A stretch of DNA of 64,000 nucleotides from Cerrena zonata. Lineage: Eukaryota; Basidiomycota; Agaricomycetes; Polyporales; Cerrenaceae. A program made the position numbers and the translations under genes. The stretch covers positions 434,001-498,000 of the forward strand of contig JASBNA010000024.1 in assembly GCA_038087015.1 (NCBI GenBank), in the 5' to 3' direction. Numbering within the stretch: position 1 is the stretch's first letter; every line of letters begins with the position of its first letter. A model generated the notes under the pieces. That model saw only the letters and a list, made by a program, of their open reading frames with translations, searched no databases and had not been told where the DNA came from. Positions 29,903 through 40,723 of this stretch are shown piece by piece.

Positions 29903-30835
29903 ATGGATAAACGGAAAAAGTTTCTTCATATAACGGCTTTAGGAGATCAAAGGATTGAGGAGGCATTCAGCACTCCGAAGACCTCTGTTTGGTCTGTTAA
30001 TGAAGCATTGAAGAAATCCAATCTTTATAAAAATCGTTATTCCAACGTGTTCCCGTATGATAAAACAAGAGTCAGGCTTCCGGTCGAAAAAGGATCAGAA
30101 GATTATATTAATGCATCTTATGTGACACTCGATCAGAATGAATATATTGCAGCACAGGGACCTTTGACAGATACTATCCATCATTTTTGGGCAATGGCGT
30201 ATAATGAATCAGAGAAGCAGAATAACGACACCGTGGTAATTGCCATGGTTACTCCATTGACTGAATCGGGTATAGTTAAATGCACTCAATATTGGCCAGA
30301 TAAAACTCAAATATCCTTTGATCTATCTGAAAATATCTTAGAAGATAGAATCAGTATTCCGGGTGGATCCTTGAAAGTCGAATACGTACAGGAGTCATAT
30401 AATGCTGTTGGTGATTATCTTTTAACTGAATTACTTTTGAAGAGCGATACTAAAGTGAAAAAAGTATATCATTATTATTATTTCAAGTGGGCCGATGCAA
30501 AAGTCCCACCCTCTCTTTCACCCTTGGTTTGTCTTTCCAAAGAAATTCGTTCAGTGTCAAGCAAAGTGGAAAATAAAGAAAAGGGAATACAAAGGCCAAC
30601 GCCAATCGTTCACTGCTCGGCAGGAGTTGGGAGAACCGGAACCTTCATTGCCATTGACCATTTATTCAATGACGATACTTTGGAAGAGGCTCACAAAAAC
30701 CCTCAAGAAGACCCAGTTTTCCAAACTGTTTTACGATTAAGAAATTGCAGAATGATGATGGTTCAAACTTTATATCAATATGATTTCCTTTATGAATCTG
30801 CAGAAAAATGGTATAGGCAACAATTAACTCAATAG
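29903..30835 (+). CDS. PTP1: Ptp1, protein tyrosine phosphatase
   Basis: 310 residues from ATG 29903 (S. cerevisiae Ptp1 335). Classical PTP domain: NRYSNVFPYDKTRVRL, substrate pTyr-loop equivalent DYINASYV, QGPL, TQYWP, the WADAKVP WPD-loop variant (Trp-Ala-Asp in place of Trp-Pro-Asp), and the signature HCSAGVGRTGTF with nucleophile Cys238. Dephosphorylates phosphotyrosine (and prolyl-isomerase Fpr3 in S. cerevisiae). The WAD in place of WPD loop may alter catalytic rate; the general-acid Asp is retained. Confidence 0.9.
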   Translation: MDKRKKFLHITALGDQRIEEAFSTPKTSVWSVNEALKKSNLYKNRYSNVFPYDKTRVRLPVEKGSEDYINASYVTLDQNEYIAAQGPLTDTIHHFWAMAYNESEKQNNDTVVIAMVTPLTESGIVKCTQYWPDKTQISFDLSENILEDRISIPGGSLKVEYVQESYNAVGDYLLTELLLKSDTKVKKVYHYYYFKWADAKVPPSLSPLVCLSKEIRSVSSKVENKEKGIQRPTPIVHCSAGVGRTGTFIAIDHLFNDDTLEEAHKNPQEDPVFQTVLRLRNCRMMMVQTLYQYDFLYESAEKWYRQQLTQ

Positions 30836-31033
30836 CGGCTCATCTTTTGTCCACGGTAATGACCTCCTCTTTAGATTAGTGTATATACTTATTCTATCAT
30901 GATAATGTTTTGAAATAGTTGTAAAGCTTTAAGTGCGATGTGGGATTTTTTTAAAAAAAAGTATATCAAGCGGCTATTCAATAGTTGCAAACCCAATATT
31001 ACTGATAAGCTCAATTCAATTGAGTAGTTCGAG

Positions 31034-32086
31034 ATGGAATTCGCTATGGGTGCCCGCCAGGATAAAGAAGACCACGATTCAGTGTCTTTGGATGTAACTG
31101 ATCTTTTAAAAAAAGAAAATTTGCAGCAGAACTACTCGTCACATTCTTCCAATGATAATCATGACAAGTGCCCGAGAGGACTTCTTTGCAAGGATATAGC
31201 GCTGGTAGTTGAGAACGGTTCCATTCAACTGCAGGCCCTTGAGTCGGCACTTTTGCTAAATGACCATTTAACTTTCGAACACCATAAGAACCACAACTTG
31301 CTGGTTTTCCCAGGCTTGAAGTCTCATAGTATACTCAACCTCCAAATGCAAACGGCGGCTTTGGTAACACTTTTAATAACGATCGAGCGAGATTTAAGGA
31401 ATAGGCTGGTGTCAGAATTTACAATCCACTGTCATAAACAGTTTACCGCTAGTTGGATTGTAGCAATTGACGGAGACTTCACTACGAAAAAGCATATTTG
31501 TGAATTAATGCATTCACAGAAGCAGGTTATCAGCTTTACGGTCAAAGACTCGTATTGTGTGTTCCATCTAACTGAACTCTGCTCTTCTTATCTTGGTTCC
31601 ATCGAAATTCAGTTCAATGACAACCCAATTCTTCGAGTTCCGAGTCATACAATCCAACACATACTAACAAGCTTGGAATCATCTAGCCACCAGTTGTCGA
31701 CTACCTACGGGAACAGCAGTCCAGCATCCCTACAAGATATAAAACTCGCCAACTACTTGGAACCTACAAGAAAGCATGAATCGCTGATGGCCATCACGTC
31801 AGACCCAGAATTTCTCACTAGGAAAATGAAACTCAGCAAAAGAGATGTCGGTTTCTTAATCGGGATCAACGGAGATCGTATTACTGCAATTCGTAACAAG
31901 ACCGGTTGTGAAATTAAGGTTCTTGATATCCCAACTTCCACTCTCGGCCTCCTCAGAGTAGTCAAGGCTAAAGATATCGTTCAAGAAATCCTGCTCGCCG
32001 GAACCAAGTCCCAAGTAAGCCATGCCTCTCGCTTGATCAAAGACTGTCTTGTCAGTTACAGAGACAATGCTTGCAAATTCATCTAA
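31034..32086 (+). CDS. KH-domain RNA-binding protein, possibly Mer1-like
   Basis: 350 residues. One recognisable domain: a type-I KH fold at ~265-335 with MKLSKRDVGFLIGINGDRI (GxxG loop = GING), NKTGCEIKVLD and a final QVSHASRLIKDCL helix. Residues 1-260 match no family I recognise and have moderate His/Ser/Leu content. The architecture (one C-terminal KH, small protein) recalls yeast Mer1, the meiotic splicing activator, but I cannot assert orthology. It presumably binds short single-stranded RNA. It lies between PTP1 and SSB1 on the same strand, with short gaps. Confidence 0.65.
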   Translation: MEFAMGARQDKEDHDSVSLDVTDLLKKENLQQNYSSHSSNDNHDKCPRGLLCKDIALVVENGSIQLQALESALLLNDHLTFEHHKNHNLLVFPGLKSHSILNLQMQTAALVTLLITIERDLRNRLVSEFTIHCHKQFTASWIVAIDGDFTTKKHICELMHSQKQVISFTVKDSYCVFHLTELCSSYLGSIEIQFNDNPILRVPSHTIQHILTSLESSSHQLSTTYGNSSPASLQDIKLANYLEPTRKHESLMAITSDPEFLTRKMKLSKRDVGFLIGINGDRITAIRNKTGCEIKVLDIPTSTLGLLRVVKAKDIVQEILLAGTKSQVSHASRLIKDCLVSYRDNACKFI

Positions 32087-32495
32087 TAACCAACCTTCGT
32101 ACTATAACAATACCGTTTTTGGAACCAGATGCTGCTTTGCCGGGTAACCCACCCGTTTACTGAGTAAATGTTGGGCCGATAGAGTAATTCTCAGTATCAA
32201 TAATACAAAGTTTCCCGTTCCTCAACAGATTTTTCAAGTTTGCAAAGTTCAATCCATACAATTTTTTTGAAAAATACACAAAAATTCAACCTCTGCGAAG
32301 AGCTTACAATAAGAAACGCCATACAAATCAAAAAAAAAGGCACTGAAAAAAAAAAAAATTTTGTGAAAAATTTTCTCTTCCTCTTAGAAAAAAAAAAAAA
32401 AACTGAAGAAGTCCCATATTTAAAACTTTTCTTCTTTTTAGAAACCTTTTTCTTCCTCTTTCTCTTCTCTTCATCAACTAATACAACATTAAAAA
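32087..32495. promoter_or_regulatory. SSB1 promoter and leader
   Basis: 409 bp. A GC-richer block CCGGGTAACCCACCCG at ~32139-32154 (GGGT/ACCC inverted halves plus a CCACCCG box reminiscent of Rap1/Tbf1-type sites) lies ~350 bp before the ATG. Several A8-A13 tracts and a pyrimidine-rich leader (32430-32475) lead to the start. This layout is typical of highly expressed translation-related genes. Site identities are inference. Confidence 0.45.
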
Positions 32496-34337
32496 ATGGC
32501 TGAAGGTGTTTTCCCAGGTGCTATCGGTATCGATTTAGGTACTACCTACTCATGTGTCGCTACTTACGACTCTGCTGTTGAAATCATTGCTAACGAACAA
32601 GGTAACCGTGTTACTCCATCCTTCGTTGCCTTCACCAGTGAAGAAAGATTAATTGGTGATGCTGCTAAAAATCAAGCCGCTTTAAACCCAAGAAACACTG
32701 TTTTCGATGCTAAACGTTTAATTGGTCGTGCTTTCGAAGATGAATCTGTTCAAAAAGATATCAAATCTTGGCCATTCAAGGTTGTCGACTCTAACGGTAA
32801 CCCACAAATTGAAGTTCAATACTTGGATGAAACTAAAACTTTCTCTCCTCAAGAAATTTCTTCTATGGTTTTAACCAAAATGAAGGAAATTGCTGAAGCT
32901 AAAATTGGTAAAAAAGTTGAAAAAGCTGTTGTTACTGTTCCAGCTTATTTCAATGATGCTCAACGTCAAGCTACTAAAGATGCTGGTGCCATTGCTGGTT
33001 TAAACGTTTTACGTATTATTAACGAACCAACTGCCGCTGCTATTGCTTACGGTTTAGGTGCTGGTAAATCTGAAAAAGAAAGACATGTTCTTATTTTCGA
33101 TTTAGGTGGTGGTACTTTCGATGTTTCCTTGTTAAACATTACTGGTGGTGTTTTCACCGTTAAAGCTACTGCTGGTGATACTCACTTGGGTGGTCAAGAT
33201 TTCGATACTAACTTATTAGATTTCTTCAAAGCTGACTTCCAAAGAAAAACTAAATTAGATATCTCTGGTGATGCTAGAGCTTTAAGAAGATTAAGAACTG
33301 CTTGTGAACGTGCTAAGAGAACCTTATCTTCTGTTACTCAAACCACCGTTGAAGTTGATTCTTTATTCGAAGGTCAAGATTTCTCTGCTAACATTACCAG
33401 AGCTAGATTCGAAGATATTAACGCCGGTTTATTCAAATCTACTTTAGAACCAGTTGAACAAGTCTTAAAAGATGCTAAAGTTTCTAAATCTCACGTTGAT
33501 GAAGTTGTCTTAGTTGGTGGTTCTACTAGAATTCCAAAAGTTCAAAAATTATTATCTGACTTCTTCGAAGGTAAACAATTAGAAAAATCTATTAACCCTG
33601 ATGAAGCTGTTGCTTACGGTGCTGCCGTCCAAGGTGCTATCTTAACTGGTCAATCTACCTCTGAAGATACCAAAGATTTATTATTATTGGATGTTATTCC
33701 ATTATCTTTGGGTGTTGCTATGCAAGGTAACGTTTTCGCTCCAGTTGTTCCAAGAAACACCACTGTTCCAACCATCAAGAGAAGAACTTTCACCACTGTT
33801 GCTGACCACCAAACCACCGTTCAATTCCCAGTTTACCAAGGTGAACGTGTTAACTGTTCCGAAAACACTTTATTAGGTGAATTCGACTTAAAGAACATCC
33901 CACCAATGCAAGCTGGTGAACCAGTCTTAGAATCTATCTTCGAAGTTGATGCTAATGGTATCTTGAAGGTTACTGCTCTTGAAAAATCCACTGGTAGATC
34001 TGCTAACATTACCATCTCCAACTCTATTGGTAGATTATCTTCTGAAGAAATCGAAAAAATGATTGAAGATGCTGAAAAATTCAAATCTTCTGATGATGCT
34101 TTCGCTAAGAGACACGAACAAAAACAAAAATTAGAAGCTTACGTTGCCTCTGTTGAATCTACTGTTACTGACCCAGTCTTATCCGCTAAATTGAAGAGAT
34201 CTGCTAAAGAAAAGATTGAAACTGCTTTATCTGATGCTTTACAAGCTTTAGAATTAGAAGAATCTACTGGTGATGATTACAGAAAAGCTGAATTAACCTT
34301 AAAACGTGCCGTTACCAAAGGTATGTCTACCCGTTAA
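32496..34337 (+). CDS. SSB1: Ssb-type ribosome-associated Hsp70 chaperone
   Basis: 613 residues, exactly the length of S. cerevisiae Ssb1. Nucleotide-binding domain: [73 protein letters not shown]. The Ssb-specific C-terminus contains the leucine-rich [17 protein letters not shown] (nuclear-export-like) and ends VTKGMSTR, not the EEVD of cytosolic Ssa proteins. Binds nascent chains at the ribosome with the RAC complex. Codon use is strongly biased (GGT, GCT, TTA, GAA), as expected for a very highly expressed gene. Confidence 0.97.
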   Translation: MAEGVFPGAIGIDLGTTYSCVATYDSAVEIIANEQGNRVTPSFVAFTSEERLIGDAAKNQAALNPRNTVFDAKRLIGRAFEDESVQKDIKSWPFKVVDSNGNPQIEVQYLDETKTFSPQEISSMVLTKMKEIAEAKIGKKVEKAVVTVPAYFNDAQRQATKDAGAIAGLNVLRIINEPTAAAIAYGLGAGKSEKERHVLIFDLGGGTFDVSLLNITGGVFTVKATAGDTHLGGQDFDTNLLDFFKADFQRKTKLDISGDARALRRLRTACERAKRTLSSVTQTTVEVDSLFEGQDFSANITRARFEDINAGLFKSTLEPVEQVLKDAKVSKSHVDEVVLVGGSTRIPKVQKLLSDFFEGKQLEKSINPDEAVAYGAAVQGAILTGQSTSEDTKDLLLLDVIPLSLGVAMQGNVFAPVVPRNTTVPTIKRRTFTTVADHQTTVQFPVYQGERVNCSENTLLGEFDLKNIPPMQAGEPVLESIFEVDANGILKVTALEKSTGRSANITISNSIGRLSSEEIEKMIEDAEKFKSSDDAFAKRHEQKQKLEAYVASVESTVTDPVLSAKLKRSAKEKIETALSDALQALELEESTGDDYRKAELTLKRAVTKGMSTR

Positions 34338-34551
34338 GTTTAATTAACTTATAATAATGAATTAACTGTATAAAAATTTTCTCATTTGTTTTTTATTCTC
34401 GTTTATGGGTTTTCAATAAATACACTTTCTATAAATTTTGAGTTGTTTAGTTGAAATATTGAAATATTTAAGTAAAAATAAAAAAAACCAATAAAAGATC
34501 TAATTATCAAAAAATTACTCGATATTCGTAAAATTATATGCTCTATATAAA

Positions 34552-35835
34552 TTAATCATCTAATATGTAATTACCCAATTTATCCATTTTTAATTGTTTT
34601 CCTTCGGATAATGCTTGTACTATTTTATCATTGTCTTCAGATTCATCCTCAGATTTATCTTCTAACTCGTCCTCTAACTCTTCTTCGTCCTCATCTTCTT
34701 CGTAGTCCTCCTCGCTCTCTATATCTTCGGATCCAACCTCCGATAACTCATCTCCGTCGCTTTCATCTTCGAGATCAACGGCTCTCATTCCTTCAACTGC
34801 AGCTTCAAGGTCCTTATCTTCTCTATTCTGATTACTCTTTTTAGCATAACCAGAAGCCTGAACTTCGACGTCTAAATCCTTTTCTCTCTTCACATCTCTT
34901 TTGAAATTAGGATATGCATACTTATAACCTTCACCATAACCTTCTGTATCGAACATAGTTGGGTCATGTTGAGGTGTATATCTGAATTTTTTTTCAAAGA
35001 AACTTCTGATACCTTCGACATCCCTATCAAAATATGCTTTTGCATCAACATGGTCTATGGAGACACATTGTGGGAAATCGATAACAACAAAGTCAAATTC
35101 ATGCTTTCTGGCTTCTTCTTTGTCACGAATGATGATATTAAATTCGTTGAAATCACAGTGAATTAACCCATGATTAGCCAATTTAACTATAAAATTCATC
35201 AAATCAGAATATAGTCTCTTGTGGTCATCATGTTTCTTTAATTGCCTCATTGGAAAACCTTTTATCCATTCCATAAGTAAGCAGTGTCTAGAGTAATCAA
35301 ATGGTTGTGGAACTGCAAAATTGTTCTGATGCAATATAACCATAAATTCAAATTCCTTCTTGGCTGCTAAACGAGACAAGTACATCCAGTTAGAGGTTTG
35401 TCTATTCTTCAAGTAATCACGATTATTCTTCACTGTTCTAAATGAAGTTCTACCTAATCTATGTATTTTTAAAACTTTCTGGCCACCTTTTGGATCACTA
35501 ACAGAGTAAATGTCTGATTCTTTACCAACACCAATGGTAGTTCCAACCGAGTATAAGGTATCTCTATTCAACATGGATTTCAAAGCTAAGTAGTCAATAC
35601 CATTATATGTAAGTCTGAAACCATCATATTTAGCATTTCTTAAACGTGAAACTAATTTCAACTTGGCCAAGTCACCAATGGCCTTGTTGGTTCCCGATGG
35701 AGATCTGAGTCCCCCTATAGAGTGGATCATTGGAGTTGGAACTAACTCATGATTTCGAGACCCTTGTTCAACTGCTTGAAGAATTCTGAAATCATCTGAG
35801 GTCAAATACCTCATGTGTGAAGTATCTAATTTCAT
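34552..35835 (-). CDS. RIO2: Rio2, atypical protein kinase/ATPase in 40S maturation
   Basis: 427 residues (S. cerevisiae 425). N-terminal winged helix (1-90), P-loop GVGKESDIY (102-110), catalytic Asp228 in HCDFNEFNIII and metal-binding Asp253 in VIDFPQCVS, all Rio2-specific. The C-terminal ~100 residues are acidic (long Asp/Glu/Ser tract), as in orthologues. Needed for cytoplasmic 20S pre-rRNA cleavage and pre-40S release. Convergent with SSB1, divergent from the broken LRR gene. Its upstream region holds TGTACGGGT (35957-35965) and a GCGATGCCATCGC palindromic element (~35888-35900). Confidence 0.95.
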   Translation of the reverse strand: MKLDTSHMRYLTSDDFRILQAVEQGSRNHELVPTPMIHSIGGLRSPSGTNKAIGDLAKLKLVSRLRNAKYDGFRLTYNGIDYLALKSMLNRDTLYSVGTTIGVGKESDIYSVSDPKGGQKVLKIHRLGRTSFRTVKNNRDYLKNRQTSNWMYLSRLAAKKEFEFMVILHQNNFAVPQPFDYSRHCLLMEWIKGFPMRQLKKHDDHKRLYSDLMNFIVKLANHGLIHCDFNEFNIIIRDKEEARKHEFDFVVIDFPQCVSIDHVDAKAYFDRDVEGIRSFFEKKFRYTPQHDPTMFDTEGYGEGYKYAYPNFKRDVKREKDLDVEVQASGYAKKSNQNREDKDLEAAVEGMRAVDLEDESDGDELSEVGSEDIESEEDYEEDEDEEELEDELEDKSEDESEDNDKIVQALSEGKQLKMDKLGNYILDD

Positions 35836-36030
35836 CTTTTTCTGTTTACACTAGCAATACCACTGTCCTTGAGAGAACTTATTGAAAGCGATGCCATCGC
35901 TTTTCAGTCTTAACTGGTACGGTTGAAAAAAAAAAAAAAAAAAAATTCCCATTGCGTGTACGGGTCAATATCGAATCTTTTCATAAAAACAGTGAAGATA
36001 AGCTTACTCTTCATATTGAATTGTTGATCA

Positions 36031-37547
36031 ATGAAATATAGACGTCCTAGACGGAACCGTCAAACAGCATTCAGAAAACCGCCGTTACGAAAAAGGAAAC
36101 CTACTTATCATGAGCCCCCTCCTCCAGATTTCCAGAGATTGAACGGTAACCAGCATGATGCGTTATACAAAGAAGTACTGAAGTCAGTGAAATATAATTG
36201 GCACCTATTGGAACCTCTTGGTGATAATTATTCGTCTGATACGTCTTCTTCAAAGGTGTGGTTCTGCTTAAGGCTTTGTGTGCTTTGGAATTAGCTAAGA
36301 ATGCCAATCAAATAGAACCATTACATCTTGATCTTGCTCCATGGAGCTGCTGGGAATTGGTTTGGAATAATATATTAAGTTTATCCCATGATTCTATCTA
36401 TTTGGTTGGAATCTTTGCCTCTAAGTTCAGAAAAGAGCCTGGATTTCAATGCCATATCAGCGAGACAGCTGGAGTATACTGAATCGATATAATGGCGAAA
36501 GAAGTTTGAACCTAGCCAGATATGAGTCAATCAATGCATGCATGATTCCGTGGGCTAAAAATCATAGAATCGAAAACTTATTTTTGAATATTAACTTTCA
36601 GCACTTTACAAATCATATTTACAAGCTTCATTATAAACCATGGATACTACTAGACCTATCAGAAGTTACAAAAAATCTTGAAAACGAAGACTATTATAAA
36701 GTGGTAAATATTCCTAATCTTGTTGCGCTTGACTTATCGAACAGTTCTTTTGTTGATGATCATTTCTTATATCATTTGGCTAATGTCATAAAGAGCGATT
36801 CAAAGCTTAAACAGCTCACCTTATTGAGACTAAATAAGTGCCCTAAGATAACGAAAAAGGGCCTAAGGTATCTTTTCGAGGTGTCCAAAGATTCCTGTCT
36901 TTGCTTCATCGCTTTCATATATAGAGTCTGATCTCAAAATTGTTCCTTCCAAAAATTTCACTCAGCAATTTAATGTGAGTAGAGAAGAAGACGAAAGTAT
37001 AGATTATATTGACAACACTAGATGGAAGCTTTTACCCGAAGAAGATCTGATGACAAAGCTCGTTGCACGAGTACCAATTGGGCTAAAGCTCCACTTGTTG
37101 TACAAGAAGTTTGGTAAATTTATTATAAAACGAAGCGTGAAAGAAGAAAATGACGAGTTATACCCTTATGATACAACCAATACACTTAACTATTTATACA
37201 AGTCAAAAGATACTATTATATTCGATTTTATGCTTCACAATGAAGAGTTTACAGTATCAGACTACGGTAATACTACAGGGAAAGAAAAGCTTGAGAAATC
37301 ATGGAAACGAAGATTGACCGTTAGAAACAAACTGGCCAGTCGCCTTCAGTATAACTACATAGCAAACCACAATTATACTCCAATAGTGAAAGAAGTACCA
37401 AAAGATACTTCAAGAACTGAAGTCAAAGAAATAGAAGCTCCAATATTTAGGGCAGGCACCAAAAAGAGAGCACTGACTACATCTACAAAAGCGAACAAGA
37501 AACCTCGAAAAATCATTACAAATGTGAGTAGCTTTTTTAATATGTAA
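36031..37547 (+). pseudogene. LRR-type protein gene broken by at least three frameshifts
   Basis: Open frames follow one another on the same strand and overlap: 36031-36294 (starts MKYRRPRRNRQTAFRKPP), 36258-36482 (APWSCWELVWNNILSLSHD), 36449-36931 (LRR-like NLVALDLSNSSFVDDHFLYH and LTLLRLNKCPKITKKGLRYL) and, without an ATG, ~36888-37547 (SYIESDLKIVP to FFNM). Joins need a missing base near 36256, a shift near 36450-36490 (frame 1 also looks coding there, ISARQLEYTES) and an extra base near 36889. Together they read as one ~500-residue protein with a basic N-terminus, LRR centre and basic C-terminus. This is either a young pseudogene or a badly sequenced intact gene. No orthologue recognised. 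Confidence 0.6.
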
Positions 37548-37599
37548 GTAGTAAATATTTATTGAATTCCGGTAAAAGCTTTATGTAGATTTTTTTTAC

Positions 37600-40398
37600 T
37601 CATACGCGAGAAGATGCAGAATAAAAGCTGGATGAAGAGTCATTATTTGACATTCCCCCTTTCAATATACTAAGTAAATCCTTAGCTGGAGATTGGTTTC
37701 CTGCTGGTGGATCAGAACCAAATGATCCCAGATTGCCAGCCAATGAAGTTGAGTTGCCACTTTCCAAATCTTCCAAGGTTAGCGGTTTTGTTTGCAAGCC
37801 GGATGATTGTAACTTGGAAGATTGCGGTTGTTCCCAGGTATTAATTGGCGCCTGTGTTTCTTGGGGTGGCCTTCTCCCAAGGAAGTCTAATAAACTATTA
37901 CTATTTGTGTTTGACTTAGGACTTTGTAATGGATTCAGGTTAGATGTACTAGAAGGAGCTTGACCAAAAGGTGAAAAATTAGAAGAATTCGTTTCGGCCT
38001 GCGATGTGAGAGTATTTGGCTCTTGACTTCCGTAAATAGAAGAGTAATCTGGTTGGGTATGAACTGGATCGGATGGAGCTGGCGGCTTACCACCATTCAA
38101 AATCAGCAATAAACTTTTACCTTCATCATTAGAAGGTGGTTTTTCGGGGTGTACAGTGGTTGATTCATTAGCGCTGTTTGGTTTCCCACCATGTAACAAC
38201 TCTAATAAACTTTTGCTTTCGTTCCCTTGTTTATTTGACTCATGATTTGAAGGTGTTGAGGGTGACATGGCAGGAGAGGCATCTGGGGGACCAAAAAGAT
38301 TCTCCAAAGATTCACCAGGTTTGAGAATTCTAATAGGACGTTTAGTTTCTTCTGGTGCTGGTGACTTTTCGGCCAAGGGAGGTGCTGGTGCTGGTGCTTG
38401 TGCTGGTGCTGTTGATGTTGGTACTGAAGTATCGAAAGGTCTATGAGATGCTTTGATTTTTTCAATTGACGGCTTTGAGTTAACATGGAACTCTTCTTCA
38501 TCGTCACTAGCAATATCAAAATGATGGACTGGCTTTTCCGTATCATCACCAAAATTATCTAAGTCATCGAAATCTTCAAAATCTTCAAAGTTTTCGAAAT
38601 CTTCATAGTTACTTCCATCCTCCAAGTCTTTTTCTTGTTCCTTGTTATTGGACACATTATCCTTGGTTTTGCCTTTTTGATTGAGTAAGTTTAAAAGGTC
38701 ATTGGCAGCAGATTTTTTAGACACAGGAGTTGGTCTTTGATCTGTGCCGATGGTTGATGACTCAGTATTTTTCAAGATACTATTTCCATTGTCCTGAAAT
38801 ATTTTAGGTTCCTCGCTGCTCGACTTTGAGGAAGGTTCGGATGACGCAGGAGGCTTACCTAGTAAACTAAGTAATTCAGAGGATGCATTTCCATTCAGTG
38901 ATGTTTCAGGTCTTTTCAAGATTCTCAATTTTTTGCCTGGTTCATTGAAATCATGAGAAGACTCAAGTGATTTTTCAAGTTCATTTGAAGGTTCATGTTT
39001 TATATTAACGTGACTTTGTCTAAGGTCACTAGCCGAGGTGATTTGGTCATCTGCATTGTGTTTATTGAAATCTTCAGTAGCCTTTTGAGTAGATTTTTTG
39101 AAAAGGCCAAGCAATTGATCCGCTTTTGATCGGTTACTTTCTGTAATGTGACTATTACTAGAGCTGGAAGTGTGCTTATGAGCACTTGAGTTATTTTCTG
39201 GTTTCCTATTCAAAATAGACAAAAGTTCTTTAGAGTTAGCTTCAGAAGATCTTCTGTTGGAGGAAGGAGCTTGGGTTTGTTGTTGTGGGATTTGCGGTTG
39301 ATGACCCACCGGAGGAAGCTGCGAAGGAAGATTCTGATCTAGTCTAGGAGCTGGAGCAATAGGAGGAGCAGGAGGGAAAAAGAAGGGTTGATTTCCTATT
39401 GGATAAGCTTGAGTTAGGTTGATGGCAGTGTTATTAAAAAACGGAAGTTGATTATGCAAGTGTTGAGGAAGTGTCATATTGACAAATTGTTCAGCATTTT
39501 GATTTGAAGGACCAACATCTGTTTGAATCAGGGTAGATTTTGAACCATTTGTAGGTGCCACACCTTGTAAGATATCTAATAATTCTCTACCGGCGTCGAC
39601 ATTGCTTTGTTTTGGTTGATTGACACCTAAGATGGCTTTCAATTTAATTTCTGCTTTGAGCATTAATTCTTCTTCATTTAAGACCCCTTTATTCTTGTTT
39701 ATCCATCTAAGTAAAGGTTTTAAAACGGTAGCCACAATAAAGTATTTTTGAGGATTTGTTCTAATCTTCTTTTGAATCTGTTTAATATCATGCCATTCAA
39801 TTTGATCAATTTCATTTCTTGCTAAAGGCAGAAAATTAAAATCCTCAGGGACGTTTTTAGCCAAATAAATTTTATAATTCTTACCCTTAATTGTTCTTTC
39901 CACCACATCATTTTCATTGATTATATCACTAGCATCAAACCCTGTTTCTTCTAATACCTCTCTTACAGCACATTCTTTATCTGATTCATCTTTTGATATT
40001 TTACCTCTTGGGAAAGACCAAGTATTTGATTCTGAGCCTTTAACCAAAATCATTTTGGTCAAATCTTTATTGAACAAAGCAATTCCTCTTACCGGAATGG
40101 TAGACTTATACTTACCAAATCTAGAAATAGCATCTGAAGGATCCCCCCATTTCCAAATTAATGGACATTTTTCTAATAGTCTTGTCGAAAATTGTTTCAT
40201 CTTCATCCCTGGTAAAGTTGGATTCAATTGACGAACAAAATCGGTATAAAACCATTGAGCTTCTTCTACTTGAAAGAAAATTCTTTCAATTGATGATAAA
40301 TCTTCATGGGGAACATTTACTAAGAATCTAACTAGAAGATCCTCTAGCACTAAATCGACCGACTGATTGGACAATCCATCTCTTAATTGTATTGACAT
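37600..40398 (-). CDS. DCP2: Dcp2, catalytic subunit of the mRNA decapping enzyme
   Basis: 932 residues (S. cerevisiae 970). Residues 1-95 form the helical Dcp1-binding domain (WFYTDFVRQLNP, WKWGDPSDAISRFGKYK); the Nudix domain has its box at ~132-154 (GKISKDESDKECAVREVLEE). Box B carries the cap-binding basic helix (IRTNPQKYFIV). The disordered tail contains nine helical leucine motifs (ELLDILQ 272, ELLSILN 391, QLLGLF 428, ELLSLL 508, DLLNLL 568, SLLELL 730, SLLLIL 762, SLLDFL 835, DLLSIL 907), docking sites for Edc3/Pat1-type partners. It also has two RILK(R)P elements (~492, ~690) and an acidic DF-rich patch (~598-616). Hydrolyses the m7G cap in P-bodies. Confidence 0.97.
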   Translation of the reverse strand: MSIQLRDGLSNQSVDLVLEDLLVRFLVNVPHEDLSSIERIFFQVEEAQWFYTDFVRQLNPTLPGMKMKQFSTRLLEKCPLIWKWGDPSDAISRFGKYKSTIPVRGIALFNKDLTKMILVKGSESNTWSFPRGKISKDESDKECAVREVLEETGFDASDIINENDVVERTIKGKNYKIYLAKNVPEDFNFLPLARNEIDQIEWHDIKQIQKKIRTNPQKYFIVATVLKPLLRWINKNKGVLNEEELMLKAEIKLKAILGVNQPKQSNVDAGRELLDILQGVAPTNGSKSTLIQTDVGPSNQNAEQFVNMTLPQHLHNQLPFFNNTAINLTQAYPIGNQPFFFPPAPPIAPAPRLDQNLPSQLPPVGHQPQIPQQQTQAPSSNRRSSEANSKELLSILNRKPENNSSAHKHTSSSSNSHITESNRSKADQLLGLFKKSTQKATEDFNKHNADDQITSASDLRQSHVNIKHEPSNELEKSLESSHDFNEPGKKLRILKRPETSLNGNASSELLSLLGKPPASSEPSSKSSSEEPKIFQDNGNSILKNTESSTIGTDQRPTPVSKKSAANDLLNLLNQKGKTKDNVSNNKEQEKDLEDGSNYEDFENFEDFEDFDDLDNFGDDTEKPVHHFDIASDDEEEFHVNSKPSIEKIKASHRPFDTSVPTSTAPAQAPAPAPPLAEKSPAPEETKRPIRILKPGESLENLFGPPDASPAMSPSTPSNHESNKQGNESKSLLELLHGGKPNSANESTTVHPEKPPSNDEGKSLLLILNGGKPPAPSDPVHTQPDYSSIYGSQEPNTLTSQAETNSSNFSPFGQAPSSTSNLNPLQSPKSNTNSNSLLDFLGRRPPQETQAPINTWEQPQSSKLQSSGLQTKPLTLEDLESGNSTSLAGNLGSFGSDPPAGNQSPAKDLLSILKGGMSNNDSSSSFYSASSRV

Positions 40399-40723
40399 TA
40401 CGTTCTGCGTTTATTCTATCTTTCTTAATTGCTAATGAGCATGTATGCAGTAATATTTGAATGAATTGAATGGTTACCTGTGTATTGGTAGTACTTATAG
40501 CTAGTCTTTAGTCAAGTTAAAACGCAACTTGATGTTTGTTAATGAGAGTTGAAGATGACTGGCGTTGAGTTTGTTGATGTCGGGTAACCCCCTTTTCGTT
40601 GTTTTTTTTTTTTGGATTACCGTTTTTTGCTTTTGCCATTCCGTACACCAGGGTTTCCTTTAGTATCTTCGTTAAAAAATTGACTGAGTTGAATTAACTT
40701 ATTCATATATCACTAGGAAGAAG
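40399..40723. other. DCP2/ATP10 divergent intergenic region
   Basis: 325 bp between head-to-head genes. A T tract at ~40601-40612 and a modest AT-rich TTATTCATATATCAC just before the ATP10 ATG. No recognised specific site. Confidence 0.4.
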
